A stretch of DNA of 10,052 nt from assembly GCA_964343305.1 (NCBI GenBank), contig CAYFJO010000405.1:1-10052 (forward strand). The letters run 5' to 3'. Source of the DNA: CAYFJO01 sp964343305. Lineage in GTDB: Bacteria; Planctomycetota; Planctomycetia; Pirellulales; Pirellulaceae. The notes below the pieces were generated by a model. The model saw nothing but the letters and a program-made list of their open reading frames with translations, searched no databases and was not told where the DNA came from. A program made the position numbers and the translations under genes. Positions 1 to 8,400 of the stretch are shown here, in pieces. Each line of letters begins with the position of its first letter. The first letter of the stretch is position 1.

Positions 1-171
1 AGTGAAACGGCCGAGTTGGAACAGGAAGGCTTCACGCCAATCAATACAGCCCATATGGCTAATGGCGTTCGAGAGTTACTCAAAGAATGTGAAACCGTTG
101 CAATCAAACACGATGAGGTGTGCAAAGCACATTTTGGTGTCGGATCGCTGCCTGCTCCCACTGAACGCTAA
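1..171 (+). CDS. C-terminal end of an unrecognised protein; possibly the same gene as the next ORF
   Basis: Frame 1 is open from the first base to TAA at 169-171 and encodes the last 56 residues of a protein whose start lies left of the window. The peptide is mixed-charge and helix-prone (SETAELEQEGF near the start, NGVRELLKECETV in the middle, PAPTER at the end), which looks like real coding sequence. The longer overlapping frame-2 reading looks low-grade by comparison. The next good ORF begins at 181 in the same frame, with only CAA TCG TGC between TAA and ATG. From general memory, plasmid and phage ATP-binding proteins can carry a similar leader followed by an HExxH domain, so this may be the middle of one protein split by a nonsense change. 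That link is inference. No function is assigned. Confidence 0.6.
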   Translation, partial: SETAELEQEGFTPINTAHMANGVRELLKECETVAIKHDEVCKAHFGVGSLPAPTER

Positions 172-180
172 CAATCGTGC

Positions 181-510
181 ATGGACGTTTACGCTAAACT
201 TGCTACGGCTTTACTCGGTCGCCGAGTTTGCTGCGATTTGTCTAGAGGTAGAGGCTTCAGCGCTGCCTGGCGAGACGGCCTATTCATCTTGAATATCGAT
301 GTTAAAGCTCTTTGGGATGATCCATTGGGCGAATGGTCCCTGGGTGTGATCATACACGAATGTGCCCATGACAAGGCTACTGGTCATTCAATCGAATTCA
401 CGCACGAGGTTCAGCGTCTGGGCGGACGACTTGCTCGATGGATTGGAGAACATCCTGACTCTTGGAACCGGTGGCGAGACAGACTCTACGATTCAGTCCA
501 ATCTTTTTGA
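181..510 (+). CDS. Small HExxH metallopeptidase-like domain protein
   Basis: This ORF encodes 109 residues and ends at TGA 508-510. Residues 59-63 read HECAH, a zinc-binding HExxH motif, inside a hydrophobic helix (LGVIIHECAH). His69 and the His75-Glu76 pair downstream could supply a third ligand. Before it lies a beta-strand-like stretch (LFILNIDVKALW), the usual arrangement in gluzincin-type or SprT-like minimal metallopeptidase folds. No signal peptide or membrane segment is visible, so it is probably cytoplasmic; the substrate is unknown. ATG 181 has no convincing Shine-Dalgarno, and the frame is continuous with the ORF ending at 171. It may therefore be the C-terminal domain of a longer protein interrupted by one TAA rather than a separate gene. 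Coding status is fairly sure, zinc binding likely, peptidase activity unproven. Confidence 0.7.
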   Translation: MDVYAKLATALLGRRVCCDLSRGRGFSAAWRDGLFILNIDVKALWDDPLGEWSLGVIIHECAHDKATGHSIEFTHEVQRLGGRLARWIGEHPDSWNRWRDRLYDSVQSF

Positions 511-536
511 ACCAAGGCTGCTCGGACAGTACACAA

Positions 537-542
537 AGGAGG
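537..542 (+). promoter_or_regulatory. Strong Shine-Dalgarno AGGAGG for the four-cysteine protein
   Basis: AGGAGG lies 11 bases before ATG 554. It also sits just before an ATG at 544, but that start opens only a short basic peptide in another frame ending at a TGA near 638. The site therefore supports the start at 554, although its spacing is slightly long. Confidence 0.6.
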
Positions 543-553
543 AATGCAACAAA

Positions 554-775
554 ATGAAACCAGAGAAAGACCAGAGAAGATTCGTGTGCGCAAACTGCAA
601 TACCGAAATTCAATTCGGAAAAGACATTTGGACAAATGAGCGCGGAGTCATTGGGCCGCGTGGGATCGTGCCCCTCGGAAATGTCAAAGTGTTTTGCGGC
701 GAGAAATGCATTAGCGAGTTTTTCAACGGTGAGCCCGCGTCAGATTTGCCGGAAGTTCGTTTTCGAGTACCGTGA
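554..775 (+). CDS. 73-residue four-cysteine, probable zinc-binding protein
   Basis: The protein runs from ATG 554 to TGA 773-775. Cys12 and Cys15 (CANC) and Cys48 and Cys52 (CGEKC) form a CxxC plus CxxxC pair about 32 residues apart, typical of zinc ribbons or treble-clef knuckles. The N-terminus is basic and polar (MKPEKDQRRF), and the second knuckle runs into a short helix (CISEFF). The same frame is open further upstream, but that part is out of phase with the metallopeptidase ORF and lacks coding character. The AGGAGG upstream favours ATG 554. It lies 43 bases after the metallopeptidase ORF, on the same strand, so co-transcription is plausible. Small zinc proteins like this are common in mobile elements as regulators or accessory factors. 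The specific role is unknown. Confidence 0.72.
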   Translation: MKPEKDQRRFVCANCNTEIQFGKDIWTNERGVIGPRGIVPLGNVKVFCGEKCISEFFNGEPASDLPEVRFRVP

Positions 776-808
776 AAGAACCGAAATGTTTAATAAGTTC
801 GGCTTCTT
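776..808 (+). terminator. Bulged 10-bp hairpin after the four-cysteine gene
   Basis: AAGAACCGAA (776-785) pairs with TTCGG (798-802) and TTCTT (804-808), leaving one bulged C at 803 and a 12-base loop. It begins immediately after the stop codon. The stem is not GC-rich and is followed by TCCTTTCG rather than a clean T run, so it is at best a weak terminator. Its 3' arm overlaps the next hairpin, so the two structures exclude each other. Confidence 0.35.
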
Positions 809-828
809 TCCTTTCGAACGAGGAAAGA
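805..828. repeat. Perfect 8-bp inverted repeat
   Basis: TCTTTCCT (805-812) and AGGAAAGA (821-828) are exact complements around an 8-base loop that contains the palindrome TTCGAA. The left arm shares 805-808 with the preceding hairpin, giving two mutually exclusive folds. Function unknown. Confidence 0.5.
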
Positions 829-838
829 CAAGGTGGAG

Positions 839-901
839 GGGGCAGATTTGCCAGATGGTTGATTCCCTTCTAGGGTTTCTACACTTTGGCAAATGTGCCC
901 C
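839..901. repeat. Long inverted repeat, 15-bp arms with one mismatch
   Basis: GGGGCAGATTTGCCA (839-853) and TGGCAAATGTGCCCC (887-901) are complementary except at one position, across a 33-base centre. The centre carries a small CCC-TTCTA-GGG palindrome (865-875). The right arm is followed by TTTATT. The structure could be a large transcription-terminator hairpin, a binding or recombination site for the recombinase encoded just downstream, or a tiny 63-bp inverted-repeat element. No second copy was noticed in the window. Confidence 0.6.
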
Positions 902-905
902 TTTA

Positions 906-933
906 TTGACCCAAACAGTTGATTGTTTATAGC
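906..933 (+). promoter_or_regulatory. Candidate promoter of the recombinase with an overlapping operator-like palindrome
   Basis: TTGACC (906-911) and TATAGC (928-933) are separated by 16 bases, a plausible sigma-70-type pair upstream of the recombinase ATG at 955. The spacer contains AAACA (913-917) and TGTTT (924-928), a short inverted repeat of the kind bound by dimeric repressors. Planctomycete promoters are often far from consensus, so this is tentative. Confidence 0.35.
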
Positions 934-954
934 TTGGCGTGTCCTCGATGAAGC

Positions 955-2025
955 ATGAAAAAGGAATTCATACGATACGGACGAAGGACACATTTGATTG
1001 AGGCTCAACTCTCGGAAAATGATCGGAAGATCCTGGACCGATTTCTCAAATACCTAGCCATGAATGCAGGTGCTGCCCGAGTCTCGCGTTGCAGGATCTG
1101 TTTGCTGCAGTTTCGCGACACGGTTGAAAAACCGTTTGACCAAATCACTCAAGAGGACGCGATTGAATTCTGGGGACTTGTTCAAGCGGCTCCGCATGAG
1201 GAACACACGAAGATTACCATTCGCAAAGTCGTAAAGCGGTTTTTGAAGTGGTATTACCGAGACTTGGAGATGATCGAACCATTGCGTGTGCCGTCGACGC
1301 ACATCGTTAACAAACAACGAGTCAACAAATCCACTTTGCTGACATCTGAAGAATTGCAGCGAATGCTACACTGTGCCGAGCGAATTCGTGATAAGGCGCT
1401 GCTGGTATTGATGTACGAATCAGGAGCGCGACCTCAAGAGATTCGTGATCTTCAATGGAGACACGTTCGCTGGGACACTGGTGAGGTTCATCTCTATTCA
1501 AAAAAGACTAAACAAGATCGCGATTTACCTCTCAAGGAAGCGATCGTTCATCTCAGGCGATGGCACAACGAATGGGTTTTTCCGAATCCAAGAGAAACTG
1601 ATTACTTATTTCCGGCAACAAGATTCGGCGGTTATGACCGCGAAAGACCAATGTTGGTTTCTTATATCAGTCGAGCCATCAAGCGTCTTGGGAAAAAGGC
1701 TGGCATTGAACGAAATCTATTTAGTTACCTGTTGCGTCACACGAGGCTAACAGAAATCCGCAAGGCTGGCGTTCAAGGAGTCGAATTCCGTACATTTGCT
1801 GGCCACACTGCAGGGAGCCAACAAGAGGCTGTCTATGTTCATTTGGACAATGAAGACATGCGTCAAAGCGTGCTTGAAAAAGTCTACAAGATCCAAGGTG
1901 AAGAGCCAAAGTTAAAGCGCTATGAGGATCGAATTGCTTTGCTTGAAGAGCAGCTTGGAAAGGTGCTTGAGTTTCTTCGCGAGATGCGCGAACCAGTGAG
2001 TATGGCGAAAGATTTGGTTTCTTAG
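955..2025 (+). CDS. Tyrosine recombinase/integrase, archaeal XerA-like
   Basis: This 356-residue site-specific recombinase should cut and rejoin DNA through a tyrosine nucleophile. Residues about 20-105 form the SAM-like core-binding domain and about 125-315 the catalytic domain. Visible catalytic positions are Arg159 (SGARPQE), a lysine in the beta-hairpin SKKTK at 182-186, Arg261-His262 (LLRHT), His284 (GHT) and the likely nucleophile Tyr294 (YVHL). The first position of the HxxR box is Tyr258 (YLLR), a variant recalled from archaeal integrases, as is the YVHL-N-E-D tail. After the catalytic core, residues about 320-345 are charged and coiled-coil-like (YEDRIALLEEQL). All key residues are present and the length is normal, so it is probably functional. 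No clear Shine-Dalgarno precedes ATG 955. It follows a hairpin-rich region that may hold its target site, and debris of other recombinases follows immediately. It likely mobilises the element that extends left of the window. Confidence 0.9.
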   Translation: MKKEFIRYGRRTHLIEAQLSENDRKILDRFLKYLAMNAGAARVSRCRICLLQFRDTVEKPFDQITQEDAIEFWGLVQAAPHEEHTKITIRKVVKRFLKWYYRDLEMIEPLRVPSTHIVNKQRVNKSTLLTSEELQRMLHCAERIRDKALLVLMYESGARPQEIRDLQWRHVRWDTGEVHLYSKKTKQDRDLPLKEAIVHLRRWHNEWVFPNPRETDYLFPATRFGGYDRERPMLVSYISRAIKRLGKKAGIERNLFSYLLRHTRLTEIRKAGVQGVEFRTFAGHTAGSQQEAVYVHLDNEDMRQSVLEKVYKIQGEEPKLKRYEDRIALLEEQLGKVLEFLREMREPVSMAKDLVS

Positions 2026-2090
2026 TTTCGCAACATCGGTCTACGGAATTTACCCTGACTTCTCTTGCAATTCTGCAAATCGCCGAAAGC

Positions 2091-2104
2091 CCTATGAAAA
2101 TAGG
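2091..2104. repeat. Small perfect hairpin CCTAT-GAAA-ATAGG at a composition junction
   Basis: CCTAT (2091-2095) and ATAGG (2100-2104) flank a GAAA tetraloop. It lies 65 bases after the recombinase stop, just before recognisable sequence of a second recombinase begins and base composition becomes GC-richer. It could be part of an attachment-site core or a chance palindrome. There is no T run to make it a terminator. Confidence 0.4.
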
Positions 2105-2107
2105 TGC

Positions 2108-2359
2108 TTGGCGAACCAACTCCCAACGGTCGACTTTCACGCCTTGCGCCACACGTGCGGCGCGTGGCTCGCGATGGCCGGCGTTCATCCCAAGGTGGTG
2201 CAAACGGTGATGCGACATTCGACGATCACGGTGACAATGGATATCTACGGCCATTTGTTTCCCGGCCAAGAGGCAGACGCGGTGGATCAACTACGCGATG
2301 TGATCGGCGACGGCCCCACCGCTTTGCAGCCAATATGCCTCGGCTGTCCAGCGCCTTGA
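2108..2359 (+). pseudogene. 3' remnant of a second tyrosine recombinase
   Basis: Only the last catalytic boxes survive: HALRHT (the HxxR box), then the hydrophobic helix CGAWLAMAG, RHSTITVTM with its catalytic His, and DIYGHL with the nucleophile Tyr. The tail ends at TGA 2357-2359. The core-binding domain and the first catalytic Arg and Lys are missing. The frame stays open back to at least 2021, but residues before VDFHALRHT do not look like recombinase. The family differs from the intact recombinase upstream: it has a bacterial phage-type HxxR box and YGHLFPGQEA-type tail. A full-length enzyme would be about 350-400 residues; here there are about 80. TTG 2108 could in principle start translation, but a product lacking the active-site Arg would be inactive. 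It is best read as a relic left by an insertion or deletion at about 2100. Confidence 0.75.
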
Positions 2360-2464
2360 GCACGCGTTTATACGCATACGGGGAAGGAAGAACGGGTGGA
2401 GGCGATTGGTATGTTGCCGGGGCCGCCTGAGATTCCGGCTCAGCCATTCCGTTGGTTGGGATAA
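2360..2464 (+). pseudogene. Tail remnant of a third tyrosine recombinase
   Basis: Directly after the TGA of the preceding remnant, the same frame continues for 34 residues to TAA 2462-2464. It starts with RVYTHTGKEERVEAI, the nucleophile-Tyr region (VYTH) and C-terminal helix of a recombinase, and finishes with a proline-rich end. It is not a continuation of the preceding protein, because that one already has its own YGHL nucleophile box. It therefore appears to be a second recombinase tail joined head-to-tail by deletion. A related sequence lies at 9022-9060. It ends 12 bases from the convergent stop of the giant gene; no terminator hairpin is visible between them. Confidence 0.6.
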
Positions 2465-2476
2465 CGTGATCAAGGA

Positions 2477-5400
2477 TTATCGTTTGGGAGGATTGGCTTC
2501 TCGGACAACTGCGCCTTCGGTGTCGCTGAGGACCAGCAGTGAAAACTTGCGCACAATTTCCAATTCGTTGGTGTTCAAAGACGTGTAGTCGAAACGGCCG
2601 CGAAGGTCCGTATAGCCGTCCTTGTAGAACTTGATCGCGCCGTCTTGCATTTGCGCATACACCTTGACATACGTCTTGGAAATCGGCTTTCCGTTATCGA
2701 CATGGGTGACGCGGACTTGGCCATAGTTTTCGACTGTCTGGACGGACAGCGAGTTCGAGTAATACGCCTGACTCTTTGTTTGTCCGGCCGCCGAAATCTC
2801 TACTAACACATTGCTATTGTGCAACGACTCAGGCAAGTCAAATACGGTTTGCGACTGATCGTCGGCCAGTTTCAATTCCAGCGTCTGATTCGGCGTGATG
2901 TAAGAAAACTGGCCCGAATACTGTTGGACAAACGGATTGCGGCTGAACAACAACTCGATGTCCATCAAGTAGTAGTTAACCGTGACCCGTTTCAAATTCT
3001 GATGATTCAAGTGCACCTTTTTCGATTCGACCTTGAATTCAAAGTTTGGTTGAGTGGCCGCTAGTTTCGTTTGTGTCTCGGTGCGACTTTCATCGTCGAT
3101 GACTTTCGTGCCGGCACCTTCGATTTCATCAAGTTGCGTTGAGATCGCGGCAAACGCATTTCGCCAGCGATCGACTGGATGGTCGGCGTAACGGGCCGCG
3201 ATGTCGCGAGCCTGTCCCACGTCTTCGAGATATAGCGATGTATACGCACGGAAATAATCGTATTGCATTTCTGTGGCCAAGTTGTCCGTATTGACGCTGT
3301 CGAAGAAACCAAGCGCCTCTTCAACTCGATCTTGCAACAGCATGTAGTACGTCGCAGCCATCAAATCATCGTCATTTAGTTCGCGGCGATAACTGAGGAC
3401 CTTCATCAGCCGATTGTATTGGCCTTCGAATCGGTTGTTGAGAATCTGGCGGCGACGGCCGAGTTGATGAGTGCGGGCATTTACCAGCGGTTTGTATTCC
3501 ATGTGCTCATACGTCTTTCGAATCACCGGGTCGATCGTGACCAGCGTCGTGTCGAGGTAACTTCCACAGCGATTGATGTAGTTGTTGGGATGCTGCAAGA
3601 ACTCGCGGACCGCCGAAACGTAGTTGTGCTTGATGCCGTATGAGAAAAGCGTGTTGTTGTAAACGTGACGCTGGGCAAGCAGCTTCATAACTGTCTCGAA
3701 GAAGCGGGCATCTTGCATGCGGAACGCGATCTTTTCGAGGTTCGTGCGGTTCAGATTGTTGTCGCGCATGTAATGCAGCACATCTTCGCTCGAACCGTGT
3801 TGCGAGATGTAGGCCCACGACTCACGATCGACTTTCGTCGGTTCTTTGACCACATTAAACGTGAACGGCTCGGCGAACGCGACGAGTTGCTCGTTCTGGG
3901 CAACGTGGACGGGATAATGTTGATACTTGCCGTCCGCTGGGAAGTAGAAATAATATTCCAGTGTTTGAGTGTTGTAAGGCGCGAGGTTGATGTGGACGCT
4001 GCGTGTTTGCTTGGCTCCCAGGACCGGCATGGCACCGATTGGGATTTGAAGTAACAAGTCCAACTTGCGCGGTGACGATGTTGGATTGGTCACCACAACT
4101 TGGCATCCGTAAGACGTGTGAATGAGAAACTCGTCGGCCACGTATTTGTCGAGCTTTGCATTGTTTTCATAACGATAGCGATCGCCGTGACGGAAGAAGT
4201 TTTGGCTGACCAGAATCGGCGTCTGGCGAGCTTCGTCCTTGGTCGGTTTAATCTCCTCGTGGAAAATCACGATCGGACCACCGGCGGCCAAGTCCATCTT
4301 CGGGCCATCGAACTCCGATTTGTGCTCTGGTGAAGTGAACGGAATATCTAGTACCGAAAGTGCGAACATCATCTCGGTAAAGTTGCGTGAGGCCTCGGCC
4401 AAGTTTGTGGAATAGAACGGTTGCCTGGGATCGTGTTTGGCATAATCGTTCCAAAACGCGTTGGCCGTGACCAAGTCCGCGTTCTGCTGGTGGATGGCCA
4501 ACTTGTAGTAATTGTTTTCCACCCACTCTTTGGTCTTGTCGAGCTTGCGATACAACTGGCGAGCATCTTTTCGCCGATTGAGGTCGTTTTGGAAATATCC
4601 GTCGGATTTGTCCGCGCGACCGAGCGACCGGCGCTGTCGTTCCAATCCTGTGGCCGCCTGTTCAGATTCGCTACCCCCTTCATCTCGGTGAGCGCGTGCC
4701 TTTTTCGCACCTGGTTTCGGCGGACTGGGAGCTGTGGCGTCGGGAGAATCCTCACTTGGGGGCATATTCTGAGCGTTTTTTTGATTTCTAAATCCGGCAC
4801 CATCGCCACCTGACTTACTCGCGATGTCGCCAAGGCGCACTTTCAATTTGGCGGTTAACTTTTCAACGGCATCCGACTTTGCGCTGTCAAACCCAAATTG
4901 GTCGCTCGTTTCCAGTGCGCTACCTTTGAGAGCCGTGTCGAACAAATGATTGAATCGATCGACGTTTGGCGGGATCAAATTGAACAAGTCGTTTACCTGC
5001 CGCGACGTATGTGTTTGTTCGCCGTCGATTCGTTGCGAGAGCAAGATTCGCTCGACGATGTTCAATTGCGAGTGATTCCACGGTTTCAGAGAGTTCTTCA
5101 AGTCCTCCTCGAGTAACCAGCGGTCGAGAAACGTCTTGTCCTTTTTGTTGGCAAGATAGGGTTGAATCGATTTCTCGAAAAAATCAGGATCCTTTTGTGA
5201 AATGAAAAACGCTAATTCGTGGCAAGCGTATTTGGAATAGAGTGTTTGCTTCTGATCTACCTCGAGCTTGTCCCAGCCGAGAATGAAACTGAATTCCAGC
5301 AAGTTGGGATCCTGCGACAGTGTGGCATACAGCGTATAGACGCGAGCCAAGTTGTCATAGGCTTCGAATCGCGACGTGGTAATGTCCGTCATCGTGAACT

Positions 5401-8400
5401 CGGACTTTGGTTTGACGACGCTGATTTGCTTTTGTTGTGTAAAGTGCTGCGACGGATCGAGTCCATTGGCGAGTCGCAAGTCATGCATTTCCGTCGCTGC
5501 GTCGGGAAGAGAAATGGAACGAAACGCAGTCGAAGTCGGATCGCACGCAACAATGTGAATGTGGCTGTTCGCACCGAGTAATTTGCGATCGATTTCGACC
5601 TTGCCGTTCTCCGCAGCCACGTTAACGATTACGGCGGTTGCTTCCGGTAGGAAGTCGAGATTGGCAAAGTCGCTCGCCGAAGACGCTCCGGTACTTCCGC
5701 CTGAATCTCGCTTTGCATCGCCGTCGCTACCCGTGCCTCGTGGGTCGTACTCCTCACCAGGCCGAGCGTATTGCTGGCTGGTTTCGGTCGTGCGAATGGC
5801 CCAGGGGTTCAACAACAAACTAGGCCGCTGGAGCATTACGCCCGGATACTTTTTCGCATAACGTCGATCGATGATGTATCGATATTCGTCGCCGATGTTT
5901 CGACCAGCGAGATAGACCGAATTCCCTCTCGGGATCGAAACGACGTACGGCTCCGTATCGCGAACACGGCCGAGATTCTCGAAGGCGGAATAAGCGGGAC
6001 GATATCGTGTCGCGAAAACATGGACGCGAGCAAACTTCGTCGCGTTCGTCAACTTCACGGTGAGCGCGTCATCACCAACATCGACACTCTCCACTTGCAG
6101 CGGCTTCGAGCTACGCACTTCAAGTTGTCGGTTTTCGCTCAACACGTAATTCTCTCGCATCTCACCCTCAGACAGCCGCAGACTAATCCGCTCGCCGGTT
6201 CGCTTGAGCAGCAGATCGTAGTCGCCTCTCGGAAGTTCACTGACGCGCAACAGTCCATCTTCGATCGACAGCGAGTCAAACCGGTCATTGACAAACGTGC
6301 CACGACGCAGTTCAAGCAACGAAACTTCGTTGCGAGCGGGTTTGACGCCGCCGCGCATGAACGGGATGTCGATTGCGCCGCCAGCCAAACCGTGTAGCGA
6401 CTTGTATTGCGAATGGCCGTCGCTGCGCAGATTCCAAGTGGGCGATGTGCCTTGCGGACCCGTTGCTGTAACCGACGCGATGTTCACTAACGGACCAAGA
6501 TTGACGCGACCATGGTCGTCGGTCTGCAATGCGACGCTAACCGCACTGCGGAAATCGCGATGCTTGATCGACAGATTCACTTGTCGGTCGTTTTTCACCT
6601 CACCCGTTTTGCCCAACACGTCGATAAAGTAATTCTTGCCAGATTTACCGAAGTGAAGATCTTCGGTCTTCTCACTTGTGTCGATGGCATTCAGATCGAA
6701 AGTCTGCCCGGTCGCCAAATCGATTTTCTTGTTTTGACTCAGATTTTGAACTTTTGTTTTCAGTGCAAACGCGATCTGACGCAGTCGCTTGGGAGTGGTG
6801 AACTCGTACGTGGACTCTCGGTCTTCGAACAATTCGAAGTCTGCGGCTTCCTTCGTCGAAGAGATGCCGTCCAGGTCGGTCGATGTGATCACCAACGTTG
6901 TTTCTTCCAGCAGTTTGAGCGTCACCGGTACACCGTTTAGCTTAAGCGCTGGACGAATGACAACCTGTGCCTTCTGGCGATCAAGCAACGACTGGCGATC
7001 GACGTAAATTCCCGCCGTGAGCGAATAGTCTTCCGACTCGTGACGAAAATGGTCCAGCGAAGCGAAATCGCCATGCGTCAAGACAATCGGCTGTCTTACC
7101 GGTTGATTGCTGAATGGCACCGTAATGACGCCGTCCTTATCGGTCTTGTACTCCTGCCCTGACATGACCAGGCTCGCGTCGGGCAGCTTGCGATTCGCAT
7201 TGTCCAACACGGTAAAGACGTGGCCCGCCGTGCTGGTCCGAACGAGATAACGAAGTTTTCCTTTGCGAATCAGCGCCCGGCTGCTGGTGCCGTTACCAAT
7301 AAAATCGATCACATAAACACCTCGCCCGTCACACTGCGGGAACTCGAAATGCCGCTTGACGCGCCGCAAAGGTGGGTCGGTGTACTTGTGCGTTTTCTCA
7401 CTGTTGGCGACCAGGCCGTCCAGATTGATGTCGGTATCGATCTCGCGCAGGTTGTCACGATAGAAATTTCCCGTGTTGACTTCGTAGACCTTAACGATCA
7501 TCGACTCGACGTTTTTGACAAATAGATCGAGACTGACCGGATCGTCTGGCGCGAAACTGCTTTTGTTCGCAAACGCGAAATCTAGATCGATGCGTTCCTT
7601 CAGCTTCTGATAACGATCGGCTGGCAGCATCGAGTACCATTCTTCGGGTTCACCAAGTCCATTGACGATCTTGGTCTCGGCAAAGTTGTATTTCAGGTAC
7701 AGATCGTTAATCCACTCTTCGTACGGTTTGAATGTGTTTTCTTTGACGAAGAACTGTTGCAAGTAGCTGCGCACCAGCGGCTCGTCGTTTCCAACCGGCG
7801 GTAACATGGTTGTGGCGTTGAAATCGGCGCTGAGATTGGCCGGATACTTTCGACTCGTATCGCGTTTCATGAAATTCGTATCGATATAACTGACGTGTCG
7901 CGGCGTCGCGATGTAAATCATGAAGCGATCTTTGTCATAAATGCCTTTCGCACGATCGTGTGCCAAACGGTGATAGAGCACGTGTGCCTTGAGCGAATTG
8001 TGAACGGGAGCCAACGTCTTGACATACGCCCACAGTCGATCGAGGTAAGCCTCCCGAGCGACTGCGTCGTGCTTCCAATCAACGTCATTCGCTGGGTGCA
8101 ATTTCGTGAGATACGCGTTCACAAAATGCGTCTGATTTCGCAATTCCGTCTTGAGTTTTAGAATCTCATCCAATTGAGAATGCAGTAGTTGCCTGTGAAT
8201 GTTCGCCCCACCGAATCCACTGCTATTTCGATAATTCAAATCATCAACAACCAACTTCGTCAGCGGTTCGTAGTCAGGTCGCGATAGACGTTGAATTAAA
8301 TGCCGACGATCGTTCGGGTCGAGTTTTTCACCAACCAGCCAATCCAGTGCTGCGTCTTCGAAACCTTGCAAGTTACTATACCGACCGAAGGCGATCGTCT

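Noticed and set aside
160..185. CGCTAAC resembling an integron attC core
   Set aside because: It does not fit RYYYAAC at the first two positions, and no partner arm was found nearby.
2..292. Frame-2 96-residue reading at the left edge
   Set aside because: It overlaps the better coding frame 1 and the metallopeptidase ORF, and its composition looks like an out-of-frame shadow.
544..640. ATG at 544 right after AGGAGG
   Set aside because: It opens only a short basic peptide without recognisable features. The ATG at 554 gives a cysteine-knuckle protein.
1721..2290. 189-residue minus-strand ORF
   Set aside because: It lies antisense to the intact recombinase and the recombinase remnant, both of which show clear catalytic motifs, so it is a shadow.
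2465..2476. Bidirectional terminator between the convergent recombinase remnant and giant gene
   Set aside because: The 12-base gap and its flanks show no stable inverted repeat or T run.
5771..6397. 208-residue plus-strand ORF
   Set aside because: It lies entirely antisense within the giant gene and has no motifs. Long antisense ORFs are expected inside a 6.35-kb coding frame.
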